Assembly (NCBI GenBank): GCA_022702545.1
Contig: JAHRBC010000007.1
Span: 992,001-1,056,000 of the forward strand
Source of the DNA: Phycomyces nitens
Taxonomy: Eukaryota > Mucoromycota > Mucoromycetes > Mucorales > Phycomycetaceae
Length of the DNA stretch: 64,000 bases
Direction: 5' to 3'
Shown: one piece after another, positions 11,916 to 21,910 of the stretch
How positions within the stretch are numbered: the stretch's first letter is position 1
How the letters are laid out: each line of letters begins with the position of its first letter
Program-made: the position numbers and the translations under genes
Notes under the pieces: generated by a model
Seen by the model: the letters and a program-made list of their open reading frames with translations, nothing else
Database searches by the model: none
Told to the model about the DNA's origin: nothing

Positions 11916-12368
11916 GTATTATTAGGAACTAAAATTTATTTCAATAAAAAAATATATTTTTAAACCAATAATATTATTACATTTTATGTATTTTACCAAT
12001 TATTTGCCCTACCCCCCAAATATCAAATCTTTTTTTAGCAGAAGCTTTGTATAACTTTGACTCCATATATGGTATGTATTTTGCTAAAACTATAAATACT
12101 CTTTCGTCTGTGGGACTAGAATAAAAATCAGTGGGTGTGAATAATTAATTTTGCCAAAAATAAAAACTATGGATTTTTGTAGTACAAGCTACAAGATATC
12201 CTGGACACAGGAGCCAACATCTCATATTTTGATATAGATATATATAATAAGATAATAAAATTGATAATTATTAAGAAGGAAGAATATTTATTGTTTGCTG
12301 GAAAAAATCATAATACAAAATGTATCAGACAGACTGTACCAGTAGAAGTATCTTATGCCAATAGGCAC

Positions 12369-12986
12369 TGTTGTGGGTAGAGTAAAAATAGGAAAGATAC
12401 AAAAGAATTTGTGAGAACTTGTGTAGGGTGTTTATTATCAAGAAAAAGGTTCTCTTTCTACACAGAACTAACTACTGATATTTATATGTTTTCTGATTTA
12501 TAATTCAGTATATGCTTTGGTAATATTTATCACAATGAGTCATCTTCCAGGAGTATTGTCTTTCTGGAAAGATCCAGAGAGACCTATTGATATGATACTT
12601 CTCCAGTCAGATCAGCCAGAGAGCTTTGGTAAAGAAGAGCATTTATGCTATTGGTAATATTTTAATATTCCGACCCAGATACTTGGGTAATGTTTTAGAA
12701 TTATTAATTCATTGTAGTTGTAGTCTCTCAATCAAGTATTCATATAATAAACAAAATATGTAGATGGAATATGATGATGCCATTAGATAAACATGTGTAT
12801 ATCTGTATATCCCATATTATGGTGATAACAATAATAATAATAAATAATAATCAATTATGTGTATGATGATCTGTGTATTGGATAATCTCATAAAGGCAGA
12901 TCCATTTGACTGGAATAGCTGAGGATATTATTTTATCCTTCAGTCTTACTCTCAGATTCAGAAGTGATCAATACTCATTTACAACA
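12369..12986. mobile_element. Solo LTR e (618 bp), duplication GGCAC
   Basis: The block starts TGTTGTGGGT and ends ATTTACAACA, with GGCAC at 12364-12368 and at 12987-12991. Excising it restores the retropepsin frame of the surrounding pol fragment exactly. No internal coding region is left. Its orientation is not clear. Confidence 0.85.
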
Positions 12987-13193
12987 GGCACAATTTCTTC
13001 CATTCCTTTGAATTCATGGAAATGAATGAAGAAAATAATTTAATACTAGGACATGACATCATGCCTAAACTAGGTATAACACTAGCCAGTGTAGCCATTG
13101 ATTGGAATACAAAAGATACTATCAAAGAATATAATGAAATCGAAGATGAAATAGAGTCAAACAATGCTCCATATGGAACAAAAGAACAGCAAC

Positions 13194-13573
13194 TGTTAAA
13201 TCAGAGGAAAACAAAGCACGGGCAAGAGTACGGTGAGACTTTGTTTATTGAGAGAGAAAGAATTTGTGAATAAGATGAAGACCATTGCTATTCATATTGT
13301 GCGTTTATATAGACATTGAGATGAGTGCTGGTGATGATATAATGATATCATGTAATGTCTGTTCTCTCTACCAACTATTAGTTATGACTTGTTATTTTAC
13401 TTAGTACTATTAACCAGTGTGTTAGTACTAGTTGTTAGTGTGTCTTTATGTATGAATAATGTATTTGGAAAGGTACACTCTTTAGTGCACTTCCAGTAGG
13501 TTGGTTATTCAATATGTTTCAATATTGATAATCTGTGTTAATGTTTTGATCTACGATTATATTGGATACAACA
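13194..13573 (-). mobile_element. Solo LTR b, copy 1 (380 bp), duplication GCAAC
   Basis: On + it runs TGTTAAATCAG...GGATACAACA, flanked by GCAAC at 13189-13193 and 13574-13578. Read on the minus strand it has a TATA box (TCTATATAAACG), then CAATAAACAAAG as a polyadenylation-like signal, so transcription would run leftward. It is the reverse complement of LTR b copy 2 (14129-23445) with scattered substitutions. It interrupts the protease-RT linker of the older Ty3 fragment and, when removed, the frame closes. Confidence 0.9.
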
Positions 13574-14615
13574 GCAACATAGTTTTAAAAAAGCAATAAT
13601 ATCTTATATAAAAGAAAATGAAGCTATTTCTAAAACATTGTTTTGCACAGTCCCAGAATCAATTATGAAACTAAAGACTGCTAAAGGCTCAAAGACCTAT
13701 CAAAAACAGTATCTGTTACTATACACACTAAGACCAGTCATTCATGAAGCCATAAGTAACTGGCTATCAGAAAGCATAATTATACGGGTTCCAGTAAATA
13801 CATCCTGGAATAGCCCACTGACCTTAGCTGATAAGAAAGACATACATAGTAATAAAATAGGTAAAAGACCCTGTCTAGACCCACATCATATAAATAAATT
13901 TTTACCCAATAATAAATTCTCATTACCTCTGATAAGGGACATCTTTGACACAATAACTAGAACAAAAGTATTCACAACACTAGATTTGAAAAGTGCATTT
14001 CACCACTTCAAGATCACCAAAAAAGACCAACATAAGATAATATTCACACATAATAATCTACAATATATGTTCCAAGGCTGTCCATTTGGACTAAAACTGC
14101 TCTCATCAAAATTCCAATGTGTAATGTCTGTTGTATCCAACATAATTGTAGATTGAAACATTAACACAAATTACCGATATTGAAACATATTGAATAACCA
14201 ATCTACTAGAAGTGCATTAAAGAGTGTACACTGAGTGGGAGAAATTAAAGAAACTTTTTATAGCCCACAAAACTTCACAAAAAAAACCTCACATTCATAC
14301 ATCAAAAAAGATGGAAAAAAATAATGTAATGAGTATAGAAAACTCAGAGTGAATAAAAAGAATTGTTTTCTTTCAAAATATATAATAATATTGATTATTT
14401 ATTAATACTTTGTTGGACCACCTTTGGCATCTATGACTGTCTGGCATCTTTTATGCATACTGGAAATTAGGCTTTCCAAATATTCCTTTGGAATACGCCT
14501 CCATTCCCTCTCCAAAGCATGTCTGATATAATATAAACTGTATAAGTTATATCTTCTGGACCTGATTCTCTTTCCAAGATAGTCCCAAAGGTGCTCAATT
14601 GGATTGAGATCAGGG

Positions 14616-15125
14616 TGACACGTTGTGTGTAGCTCCATATTTCCGGCTGGCCCAAACATATCATATCTTCCCAAATCTTTCTGTATTGATTATGTAAACA
14701 TATTGGTTAAGTAATGACCTTGGGAAGAACATGATTGCTACGTCTGGCGCACCAATCAATCGAAAATCATAAGGATTGTAACAAAGAACCCCAACAATAT
14801 TTATCTATTCCTATCTATCTTATTCATTATTAACTATCCAAAGAAACATGATCTATCCCAACATTTTAACAATAGTTTAGTAATATCATACTAATTATAT
14901 TATAGTATTTATTATCGAAATATCTATATAAACATCGAAATGATGAAAGCAATAAACAATATCCTTACACTTCACTTCTTTTATTTTATACACCTTTCTC
15001 AGGAGAACAAGCTGCCGATTGCCAATACTTGAGCTAAGGAGTTGTTAGAGGAGATTGATATTTATTCTCTTTTTCTTTTAACCGTTTGGACCACTTCATT
15101 ACATAAACCAACACAGCCCGTCTCA
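14616..15125 (+). repeat. 5' LTR of the Ty3-type element
   Basis: 510 bp, TGACACGTTG...CCCGTCTCA. TATA-like CTATATAAACATC lies near 14929 and CAATAAACAATATCC near 14951. Identical to the 3' LTR except for two substitutions, one of which is CGA to TGA. Confidence 0.95.
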
Positions 15126-15127
15126 TC

Positions 15128-15144
15128 TGGAGGTCGTGCCGAGG
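15128..15144 (+). other. Probable primer binding site
   Basis: Two bases after the 5' LTR lies TGGAGGTCGTGCCGAGG. It begins with TGG, as expected for pairing with the CCA end of a tRNA. I cannot name the tRNA from memory. Confidence 0.55.
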
Positions 15145-15185
15145 AAACAAAACAAACAACTCAAGAACTGCGCTGTGCAAACAAC

Positions 15186-15956
15186 ATGACTGAAAATAAC
15201 CCTGCAAGACTATTCAAGTTCCTTGGTCCCACGGAGATCTTTACTGGAACTACAAGCATTGACCCAGTTCACTGGCTTTGACATCTCAAAAGAATTTGCA
15301 TGGGTGCCGCCCTCTCTGATACTGAAATCTTCTTGGTTGCTGCTACCCACATGAAAGGAAATGCTGCTCGCTGGTGGGCTGTTAACGAAGACAACATCAC
15401 AACATGGGATAACTTCAAAAAACAATTTAAAAAGCAATTTGCATCAGAACAATTCGAAGAAATCTGGTGGAGAGAAATTGAAACAACTAACCAAACTACT
15501 AACCAATCTGTTACAGATCTAGCCCTCAAACTTCAAGAACTTCTAGGACTGGTGAAGGACACCGATGAAGGACAGAAAATAAGAACTCTCTTAAGAGCTC
15601 TCCGCCCTGAAACCGCTTATCAAATCGAAAAAATGGGAGTCCCTGACAAATGGGATGATCTGGTCAACCATGCATCAAAGCTACAATATGTTCAAGACAA
15701 ATACGAAAAACCATCCTCTTATTCGCAACCCGCAAGAAGTCAACGTTCCCAACCTCACTCTGACGATGCCTCTAGTATTCATGGTGCTCTATCTGATCTT
15801 GTACGAGAATTCAAAGCATTAAAAATACATTTGGTCGACTCCAGAAAACCAAGAAGAACATTTACTTGCTTCGAATGCGGCCAAGAAGGACATCGAAGAC
15901 CAGAATGCCCTAACCTTCAAGAAACTAGCCAGGGAAAAGGCCTTGGGCACCAGTAG
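15186..15956 (+). pseudogene. gag: Gag of the Ty3-type element (one TGA stop)
   Basis: From ATG 15186 the frame reads MTENNPARLFKFLGPTEIFTG, hits TGA at 15279-15281, and continues as a retrotransposon capsid domain (ATHMKGNAARWWAVNED; WDNFKKQFKKQFAS). It ends with a CCHC zinc knuckle, CFECGQEGHRRPEC (15868-15909), which binds RNA during particle assembly. The zero frame closes at TAG 15954-15956, 16 bases after a slippery heptamer that would pass a fraction of ribosomes into the pol frame. The TGA sits where an Arg codon CGA is likely (HWL-x-HLKRIC). Apart from that the capsid is full length, about 255 residues. Confidence 0.85.
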
Positions 15957-15975
15957 AGGGAAATACTGCTGCCCA
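15932..15975 (+). promoter_or_regulatory. -1 ribosomal frameshift site: slippery GGGAAAA plus stem-loop
   Basis: GGGAAAA (15932-15938) lies in the correct phase for the gag frame (xxG GGA AAA). Slipping back one base leads into the protease frame, which is open from 15938 to 17005. Five bases downstream a hairpin forms: TGGGCACCAGTA (15944-15955) pairs with TACTGCTGCCCA (15964-15975), eleven of twelve positions pairing, with an 8-base loop. Heptamer, spacing and stem are those of known -1 frameshift signals. No experiment is implied. Confidence 0.75.
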
Positions 15976-18900
15976 CCTTGTACAAATCCCACAACAGAAT
16001 CATCATGAATCCACCGTCAATCTAATTGAATCCGTTCCTATCTTCACCACTCAAAAGAGGAAAATAATGGATGCTAACATTTCGGAACCTTCACTCTCAA
16101 ACCGTCAAAAAGGAAAAAGACCTGCCAGACATATTTCAAATGAACACCTCTTCCCTCATTTTCCGGTAGCCACAAGAAGATTTTCTCCCCCAGATTTTGA
16201 CACAAAAATGAGCGAAGTTGCTGGACCATCCAACTCCCACATTCCTATTGAAAATGCAAGAAAAACCAGAACCAAAAGAGCCCCTCCAAAACGTCTACCC
16301 GTAAAAATACCAAAGAGAGATGTCTGGAATACACTACTATCAACAGACGCAGGATTAACAGTTGCTGACTGGTTAGCAATGAACAAATCTGCAGCAAAAG
16401 ATATCAAAGATGGTCTCCGTTACTTACATGGACGAAAGAAAATTCCAATTCCCCCTATCAACATGGTTATAAACCAAGAAGACACAGACACAACCCTTGA
16501 AACTGATACCGAAACTGACAACGACACCGACAACGACATTGACACTAACATGAATACTGACATTGCCACCAACAAAACCAATAATGAAACGGATAGTTTG
16601 AACAATGACATTGACTCGGAAAATGGTGTAAATGACTCTGATGAATATGACTCTGCCCAAGAAGATAGTGACGACACCACCTATACCTACAAGTATAATT
16701 TCAACAATTTCTCTGTCAGCCAACCATTGAAAGCTCCGATCATGATCAACAACCACATTATCCCAGCCATCTTTGACTCTGGCGCAAGTGTCTCCGTCAT
16801 TGGACAAAATCTAGCAGTAAAACTTGGCCTCAAGCCGACTGGAGACAAATTAACCTTATCAAGTCTTGATGGAGAATCTAAAGAACCATGCCATATAGTA
16901 AAGAATGTACCAGTAAGAGTTGCCGGAAAACTTAGACCAGACACGATGTGTGTCAAGAGTGGACCCTCGAGCAAAGATCTTTGTCTCCTTGGAATGACCT
17001 GGTTCTGAACTTATGGAATACAGCTTCGACCCCGAGATTCAACAATTATAATACCAACAAAGCATGAGTCTGGATATGTTGAGTTGAAAGGAGAAACACG
17101 AAGAATACAACAACAGTCAGCTCAAGTATACTCAATCAATATCCGTTTACAAAAAAGTCTAGAACCACATGAAACCTACTGCCCAGATGGACCAAGAACA
17201 CCTGAACAAGATTACGATGAATATCTGCGAGAAAGTCAACTTGAAGTTTCACAAAACCAATTTGTAACACCTCCACTCTGGGAGAACAATGGAACACAAA
17301 ACGCCAACATATCCCAACAAGAGGAACACATATCTACAGGAAACCAATTACTGGGATACGTTGACAAAGCACTCTCTGAAACATCGAACGAAGAAACAGA
17401 AATACCAAACCTTATCAACGACCTTTTGAATAAGAATCAACACGCATTTGCTGAAAACAATGGATTAGGCCTAGTCAACCTCTTGGAACACCACATACCC
17501 ACAACCACTGCTCAACCAATCCGTTCTAGACCATATCGACTTACTTGGGAAGAAGACAAAGCTCTCAAAATGGAAATTAATCATCTCCTTGAACTTGGCC
17601 TTATTCGTCCTTCACAAGGATTATGGACCTCGCCTGTCTTCTTTGTCAAAAAGCGAGATGGAGGATTACGCCTAGTTGTGGATTACCGGAAATTAAACCA
17701 ATTGACCATCAAAGATGCATTCCCATTACCGCATATTGACAATCTTCTTGACTCACTCGGTGGAGCTACCTGGTTCTCCACACTCGATGCCGCAAGCGGA
17801 TTTTGGCAAATCCCTGTGGCACAAGATTCAATCGAAAAGACTGGCTTTGTAACACGACATGGAACATATGAATTCACGGTTATGCCTTTTGGTTTGACCT
17901 CAGCCCCATCCACATTTCAGAGAATGATGTCTATAATCCTGCAACAATATATTGGAACCTTTGTTTATGTCTTTATTGATGATATAATCATTTTTTCCAA
18001 GTCACTCTCTGAACATGCCAAACACCTCGAACTAGTATTTCAAGCTTGCCACACTGCGAACCTTAGACTCAAGAAAAGCAAATGTCTGTTTGCCAGACGA
18101 TCAGTTGAATACCTAGGACACGTTGTGTCTGACAAAGGACTCTTACCTTGTGCCCGAAATGTAGACAAAGTAATAACCCTACCGCAGCCGCAATCAACAA
18201 ACGACATCCACACTTTTCTTGGAATGACAGGCTACTATCGACACTTTATTTCTGACTACGCAAAAATTGCCCAACCGCTAACAAAACTACTTCAAAAAAA
18301 TAACCAGATTCATTTGGACCCGACGAGAAAGAAAGGCATTTGATACACTAAAGAAAGCCTTGGTCAATCCACCAATCCTAGCATACCCAGACAAAGAAAT
18401 GATACAAATACTCACCACAGATGCCTCAACCAAAGGACTAGGCGCGATCTTGTCACAAGCACCACCAGATGATCCTGAAAACGAAACAGTTATAGCATAT
18501 GGCTCTTGTGGATTACGAGGACCAGAAAGGAACTATGCAGCAACACACTTGGAGGCTCTAGCTCTGGTTTGGGGAACATCTCGTTTCTGACATTACCTGT
18601 CTGGAAGAAGATTTATATTATGAACCGATCATGCTGCCCTTGTCTATATAATTAAAAAACCCAACCCGTCAGCAAAATTGTCAAGATGGTCCGCAGCACT
18701 AATGGAATATGACTTTATCATTGAACACAAACCCGGAAAAAGCAATCCAGCTGATGCACTATCTCGACTCCTGCTCCAATAAAATACAAAAAATTGCCAG
18801 AAACACACTTACTATACCTGAAAATATTACCGCTCACCAAACCAAACAATTGCCCTGGAACACTCAACTCTCGACCACATCAGAACACATATCCCTCTCC

Positions 18901-20323
18901 GACAAACACATATACACCAACAGTCTTCACCAAAATGGATTATATCCTTTACACCGCTATCTACAACTATATCAACACCAATCGATATCCTGAAGAGGCA
19001 ACAATCGAACACAAACGATGCATCCGAAGAAATGCCAGCAAATACCAAGCTTATCACAATAAACTCTTCAGAAAAACACCTAGTAGAACAATAGGACAAG
19101 AATTGTTACACCAAGGAATAGCAGAACAAGTCATTACCCGAGTCCATGAAGAAGGACACACAGGAATCAACAACACATGGCGACGTCTGCAAACCCAATA
19201 CACCGGCCCAAAATTATTCGAAATTGTACAAAAGGTTGTCCGCACATGTATAACCTGTCAAATGCAATCAAAAAAACCTCACAAAAGAACCGAAACAGCA
19301 AGACCTATTCCCACACCAGCACAACCATTTTACCTAATTGGATGCGATGCAGTTGGCCCCCTAAAAGTATCTAAGAATGGATATCATTATATCCTAGTAG
19401 CCATAGATTACCTCACTAGATGGCCAATAGCAGCACCCGTCAGAAACATCAATGAAAAAACTACCGCCCAGTTTTTGTACAACGAGGTCGTTGCCAATTA
19501 TGGCATACCTTCATATATACTCACCGATCAAGGATGAAATTTCACATCAGAACATGTCCGAAGCTTTCTTACTCTCCTCAATTGCAGACATTTGACTACC
19601 ACCGCATATTGCCCTCAAACAAACGGTTTATGCGAGCGAATGAATCAAACAATAGTCCAAGTACTAGCAAAAATTACCAGAGACACAGAAGCACAAGAAC
19701 ATTGGGATGAATATATAAAACCGGCCTTATTGGCAATCCGAACTACTCCCAATGATACCACTAGACTTACCCTAGCTAAATTACTATTTGGTTACGACAT
19801 GCGTACACCTGCAACCTGGAACCCACCAACAAAATGATTCATTGGAAATCAATATCAAGAAGACATAACCCAAAGAACCAAAGTAATCAAAGACCTGACA
19901 AGTAATTTATACAAGGAGGCCCAAAGATTATCAAGAACCAGACAAGAAAAAGACAAGTTACGCTACGATCGTAACGTTTGAAAACCTAAAAGGTTTTGCA
20001 TTGGCAAACAAGTTTTAATGAGAGACCATGTTCCCCCATCCAAGTTAGCCGACCGATGGCTAGGCCCAATGACTGTAACAAGAGTATACAATAACGGAAC
20101 TTATCAGTTAACTGGACCGAATTACCGAAGACTTCAAAAGGCAATCAACAGTGATAATCTGATCCCCTTTGCCATATATTATTCATTAGTCCCTATAAAA
20201 GAAAATCAACTAATGAGCACACAGTTTCAAGCCTGGCTCCAACGACATCAACATGGAAACACCGAAGCAAGTAACAGTGAAAATCAAGACGATGACACGT
20301 CTTCTAGTTTGGCCGCAGCCTAG
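15938..20323 (+). pseudogene. pol: Pol polyprotein (PR-RT-RNaseH-IN) with TGA stops and frameshifts
   Basis: Domains in order: an acidic linker with repeated Asp-Thr units; protease (IFDSGASVSVIG, about 16770); RT (LTKLL..; FVKKRDGGLRLVVDYRKLN; FSTLDAASGFWQIP; catalytic VFIDDIIIFS, about 17970); RNase H (LTTDASTKGLGAILS); integrase zinc finger (HEEGHTG...CITCQ), catalytic Asp in GCDAVGPL, Asp in ILTDQG, Glu in NGLCERMNQ; and a GPY/F-like module (WLGPMTVTRVYNNGTYQL). In-frame TGA codons stand at 17006, 18588, 18621, 19535, 19835 and 19979; at least two sit where Arg is canonical (RF-x-HYLSGR; DQG-x-NF). An extra A in the run 18294-18300 shifts the frame, and a compensating change near 18780 restores it. 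No chromodomain is seen. Confidence 0.88.
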
Positions 20324-20334
20324 TGGGGGAACCC
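20323..20334 (+). other. Polypurine tract before the 3' LTR
   Basis: GTGGGGGAACCC directly precedes the 3' LTR and would prime plus-strand synthesis. The C-rich end is slightly atypical. Confidence 0.5.
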
Positions 20335-20844
20335 TGACACGTTGTGTGTAGCTCCATATTTCCGGCTGGCCCAAACATATCATATCTTCCCAAATCTTTC
20401 TGTATTGATTATGTAAACATATTGGTTAAGTAATGACCTTGGGAAGAACATGATTGCTACGTCTGGCGCACCAATCAATTGAAAATCATAAGGATTGTAA
20501 CAAAGAACCCCAACAATATTTATCTATTCCTATCTATCTTATTCATTATTAACTATCCAAAGAAACATGATCTATCCCAACATTTTAACAATAGTTTAGT
20601 AATATCATACTAATTATATTATAGTATTTATTATCGAAATATCTATATAAACATCGAAATGATGAAAGCAATAAACAATATCCTTACACTTCACTTCTTT
20701 TATTTTATACACCTTTCTCAGGAGAACAAGCTGCCGATTGCCAATACTTGGGCTAAGGAGTTGTTAGAGGAGATTGATATTTATTCTCTTTTTCTTTTAA
20801 CCGTTTGGACCACTTCATTACATAAACCAACACAGCCCGTCTCA
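20335..20844 (+). repeat. 3' LTR of the Ty3-type element
   Basis: 510 bp with two differences from 14616-15125. It is followed by the AGGG duplication and the resumed Tc1 transposase frame. Confidence 0.95.
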
Positions 20845-21910
20845 AGGGCTTTGGGCTGGCCAGTCAGACAAAAGTTTCAGCCTGTGCTGCTGCTTCCATG
20901 CCATAGTCATCTTGCTCACATGACAGCTGGCATTGTTCTCTTGTAGTCTGAATCGTCTCCAACTTGATTTTTCCTTAAATCTAGCAAGGTAGGGAAGATA
21001 TCCCTCTTCTAAAGTCTGGATATACTTCTTGGAATCAATCTTCCCTGGCACGAATTTTAAATCTCCGACACCCTTCCCAAAGAAACATCCCCAAACCATA
21101 ACAGAACCACCTCCAAACTTCATAGTTGGTGAGATGAAAGTGGAGAGAAGACCAGTATTGTTGTACTGAAAGACTCTCTGGAATCCATCACTTCTGTGGA
21201 GCTTGAAGCGCGATTCATCAGACCAGATGATGGAGTTCTATTCTGTGATGCTCCAATAGAGATGAGCCATTGCCCATTTCAACCGTTTTTTCTGATTTTC
21301 TTTGGAGATCTTAGGCTTTTTGATCAATCTCCTAGAGTATATTCCTTGTTTATGAAGAAACTTGCGGAAAGTCTTGGCTGATGTAGGTGTGGTAGCAGAC
21401 TTTCTCAAAGCTGATATTGTCTGTATTGGATCCTTCATGATCTCCTGAAGAATCTCTTTCCCATCCCTCTCCGTAAGCTTTAATGATCTGCCTGGGTTCT
21501 TAACTTTTTTGTATGAGCCAGTATTTTTGTAGTGCTCGAGTACTCTTGTTACAGCAAGCTTGCTAACATTGAGCTTTCTGGCAATGTCACATTGCTTAGT
21601 GCCATTTACAATGCTCTCATGTACAATGATGGCGCGTGTAACATTGTCCGTTTTTTTCTTGCTTTTAGAAGAGATCTCAGGCAGTAATGTCGTGTTGTTG
21701 ATTTGTTGATTCATTATAAATGTTGTTGATTTAAAAGAAAAGAAAACTGCTCCAAGTTTAAAAGATTTATTGAGTTTAAAAAACGTTTCTTTAATTTCTC
21801 CCACTCAGTGTATCTTTCCAAATACATTATTTATATATAAACACACACTAACAACTAGTACTAACATACTGGTTAATAGTACTAAGTAAAATAACAATTC
21901 ATATCTAATA

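Larger units (their letters stand above)
7644..12139 (-). mobile_element. CACTA-like (tnp2-type) DNA transposon, 4496 bp
   Basis: A 17-bp perfect inverted repeat, CACACCCACTGATTTTT, occurs at 7644-7660 and as its complement at 12123-12139. Both ends are flanked by AATAA (7639-7643 and 12140-12144), an apparent 5-bp target duplication. Between them lies one large two-exon transposase gene on the minus strand and a cluster of short tandem repeats near the right end, where CACTA elements carry subterminal binding sites. It was inserted into a Ty3-like pol remnant, whose protease frame resumes at 12144. Superfamily placement rests on the tnp2-like protein and the CAC termini; TSDs of CACTA elements are usually 3 bp, so the 5 bp is unusual. 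Confidence 0.75.
12140..14128 (+). mobile_element. Old Ty3-like retrotransposon fragment (protease to RT)
   Basis: A pol reading frame survives in three pieces: 12183-12368, 12987-13193 and 13574-14128. Between them lie two solo LTRs, each with its own 5-bp duplication. On the left the fragment is cut by the CACTA-like element and on the right by LTR b copy 2. No LTR of this element is visible in the window. It is the oldest layer of the nest. Confidence 0.75.
12183..14128 (+). pseudogene. Retroelement protease and reverse transcriptase (broken pol)
   Basis: Piece 1 carries the retropepsin active site ILDTGANISY. Removing solo LTR e with one GGCAC joins it in frame to NLILGHDIMPKLGIT, the second protease motif. 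Removing LTR b copy 1 with one GCAAC joins that in frame to the linker and RT segment: SWNSPLTLADKK, PCLDPHHINKF, LPLIRDIFDTI, FTTLDLKSAFHHFKI and YMFQGCPFGLK, which correspond to RT blocks 1-4 of Ty3-type elements. The frame stops where LTR b copy 2 begins, before the YxDD block, so RT is truncated. A TAG at 12180-12182 lies just upstream of the protease motif. Confidence 0.75.
14616..20844 (+). mobile_element. Young Ty3-type LTR retrotransposon (6229 bp)
   Basis: Two 510-bp LTRs differ at only two positions (14761 C against 20480 T; 15032 A against 20751 G). A 4-bp duplication AGGG flanks the element (14612-14615 and 20845-20848). The order is 5' LTR, primer site, gag with a zinc knuckle, protease, RT, RNase H, integrase, a purine-rich tract and 3' LTR, which is Ty3/metavirus order. 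Seven in-frame TGA codons and two frame changes in pol prevent full translation, although the age from the LTRs is low. It inserted into the catalytic block of Tc1 copy 2. Confidence 0.95.
14402..21714 (-). pseudogene. Tc1 transposase interrupted by a Ty3 element and one stop
   Basis: The N-terminal part (21714-20849) has HTH segments (CDIARKLNVSKLAVTRVLEHY; the PGRSLKLTERD linker), the catalytic IWSDESRF, and GGGSVMVWGCFFGKG, ending ...DWPAQSP. The C-terminal part (14612-14402) resumes DLNPIEHLWDYLGK and runs to AKGGPTKY. Removing the retrotransposon and one AGGG reconstitutes the Asp-Glu catalytic block without a shift. TAG at 21240-21238 replaces the Trp expected before the IIWSDES block. 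The Met at 21714 is preferred over an upstream one at 21804, which lies inside the terminal repeat. Confidence 0.88.
14229..21810 (-). mobile_element. Tc1/mariner transposon, copy 2, host of a retrotransposon
   Basis: 26-bp perfect inverted repeats beginning CACTGAGTGGGAGAAATT lie at 14229 and, inverted, end at 21810; TA flanks both (14227-14228 and 21811-21812). Excluding the 6229-bp Ty3 element and its 4-bp duplication, the transposon is 1349 bp, the same size as copy 1. It lies within LTR b copy 2. Confidence 0.92.

Noticed and set aside
13320..13345. ATGATATAATGATATCAT palindrome as a regulatory site
   Set aside because: It belongs to LTR b and is present in both copies; no evidence for a binding site.
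16420..16807. Antisense open frames over the Asp/Thr-rich part of pol
   Set aside because: They mirror the low-complexity GAY/ACN codons of the sense frame and have no motif of their own.
15938..17005. A deleted base at the end of gag instead of programmed frameshifting
   Set aside because: The correctly phased heptamer, the hairpin at standard distance and the long open downstream frame make chance damage less likely, although copies must be compared.
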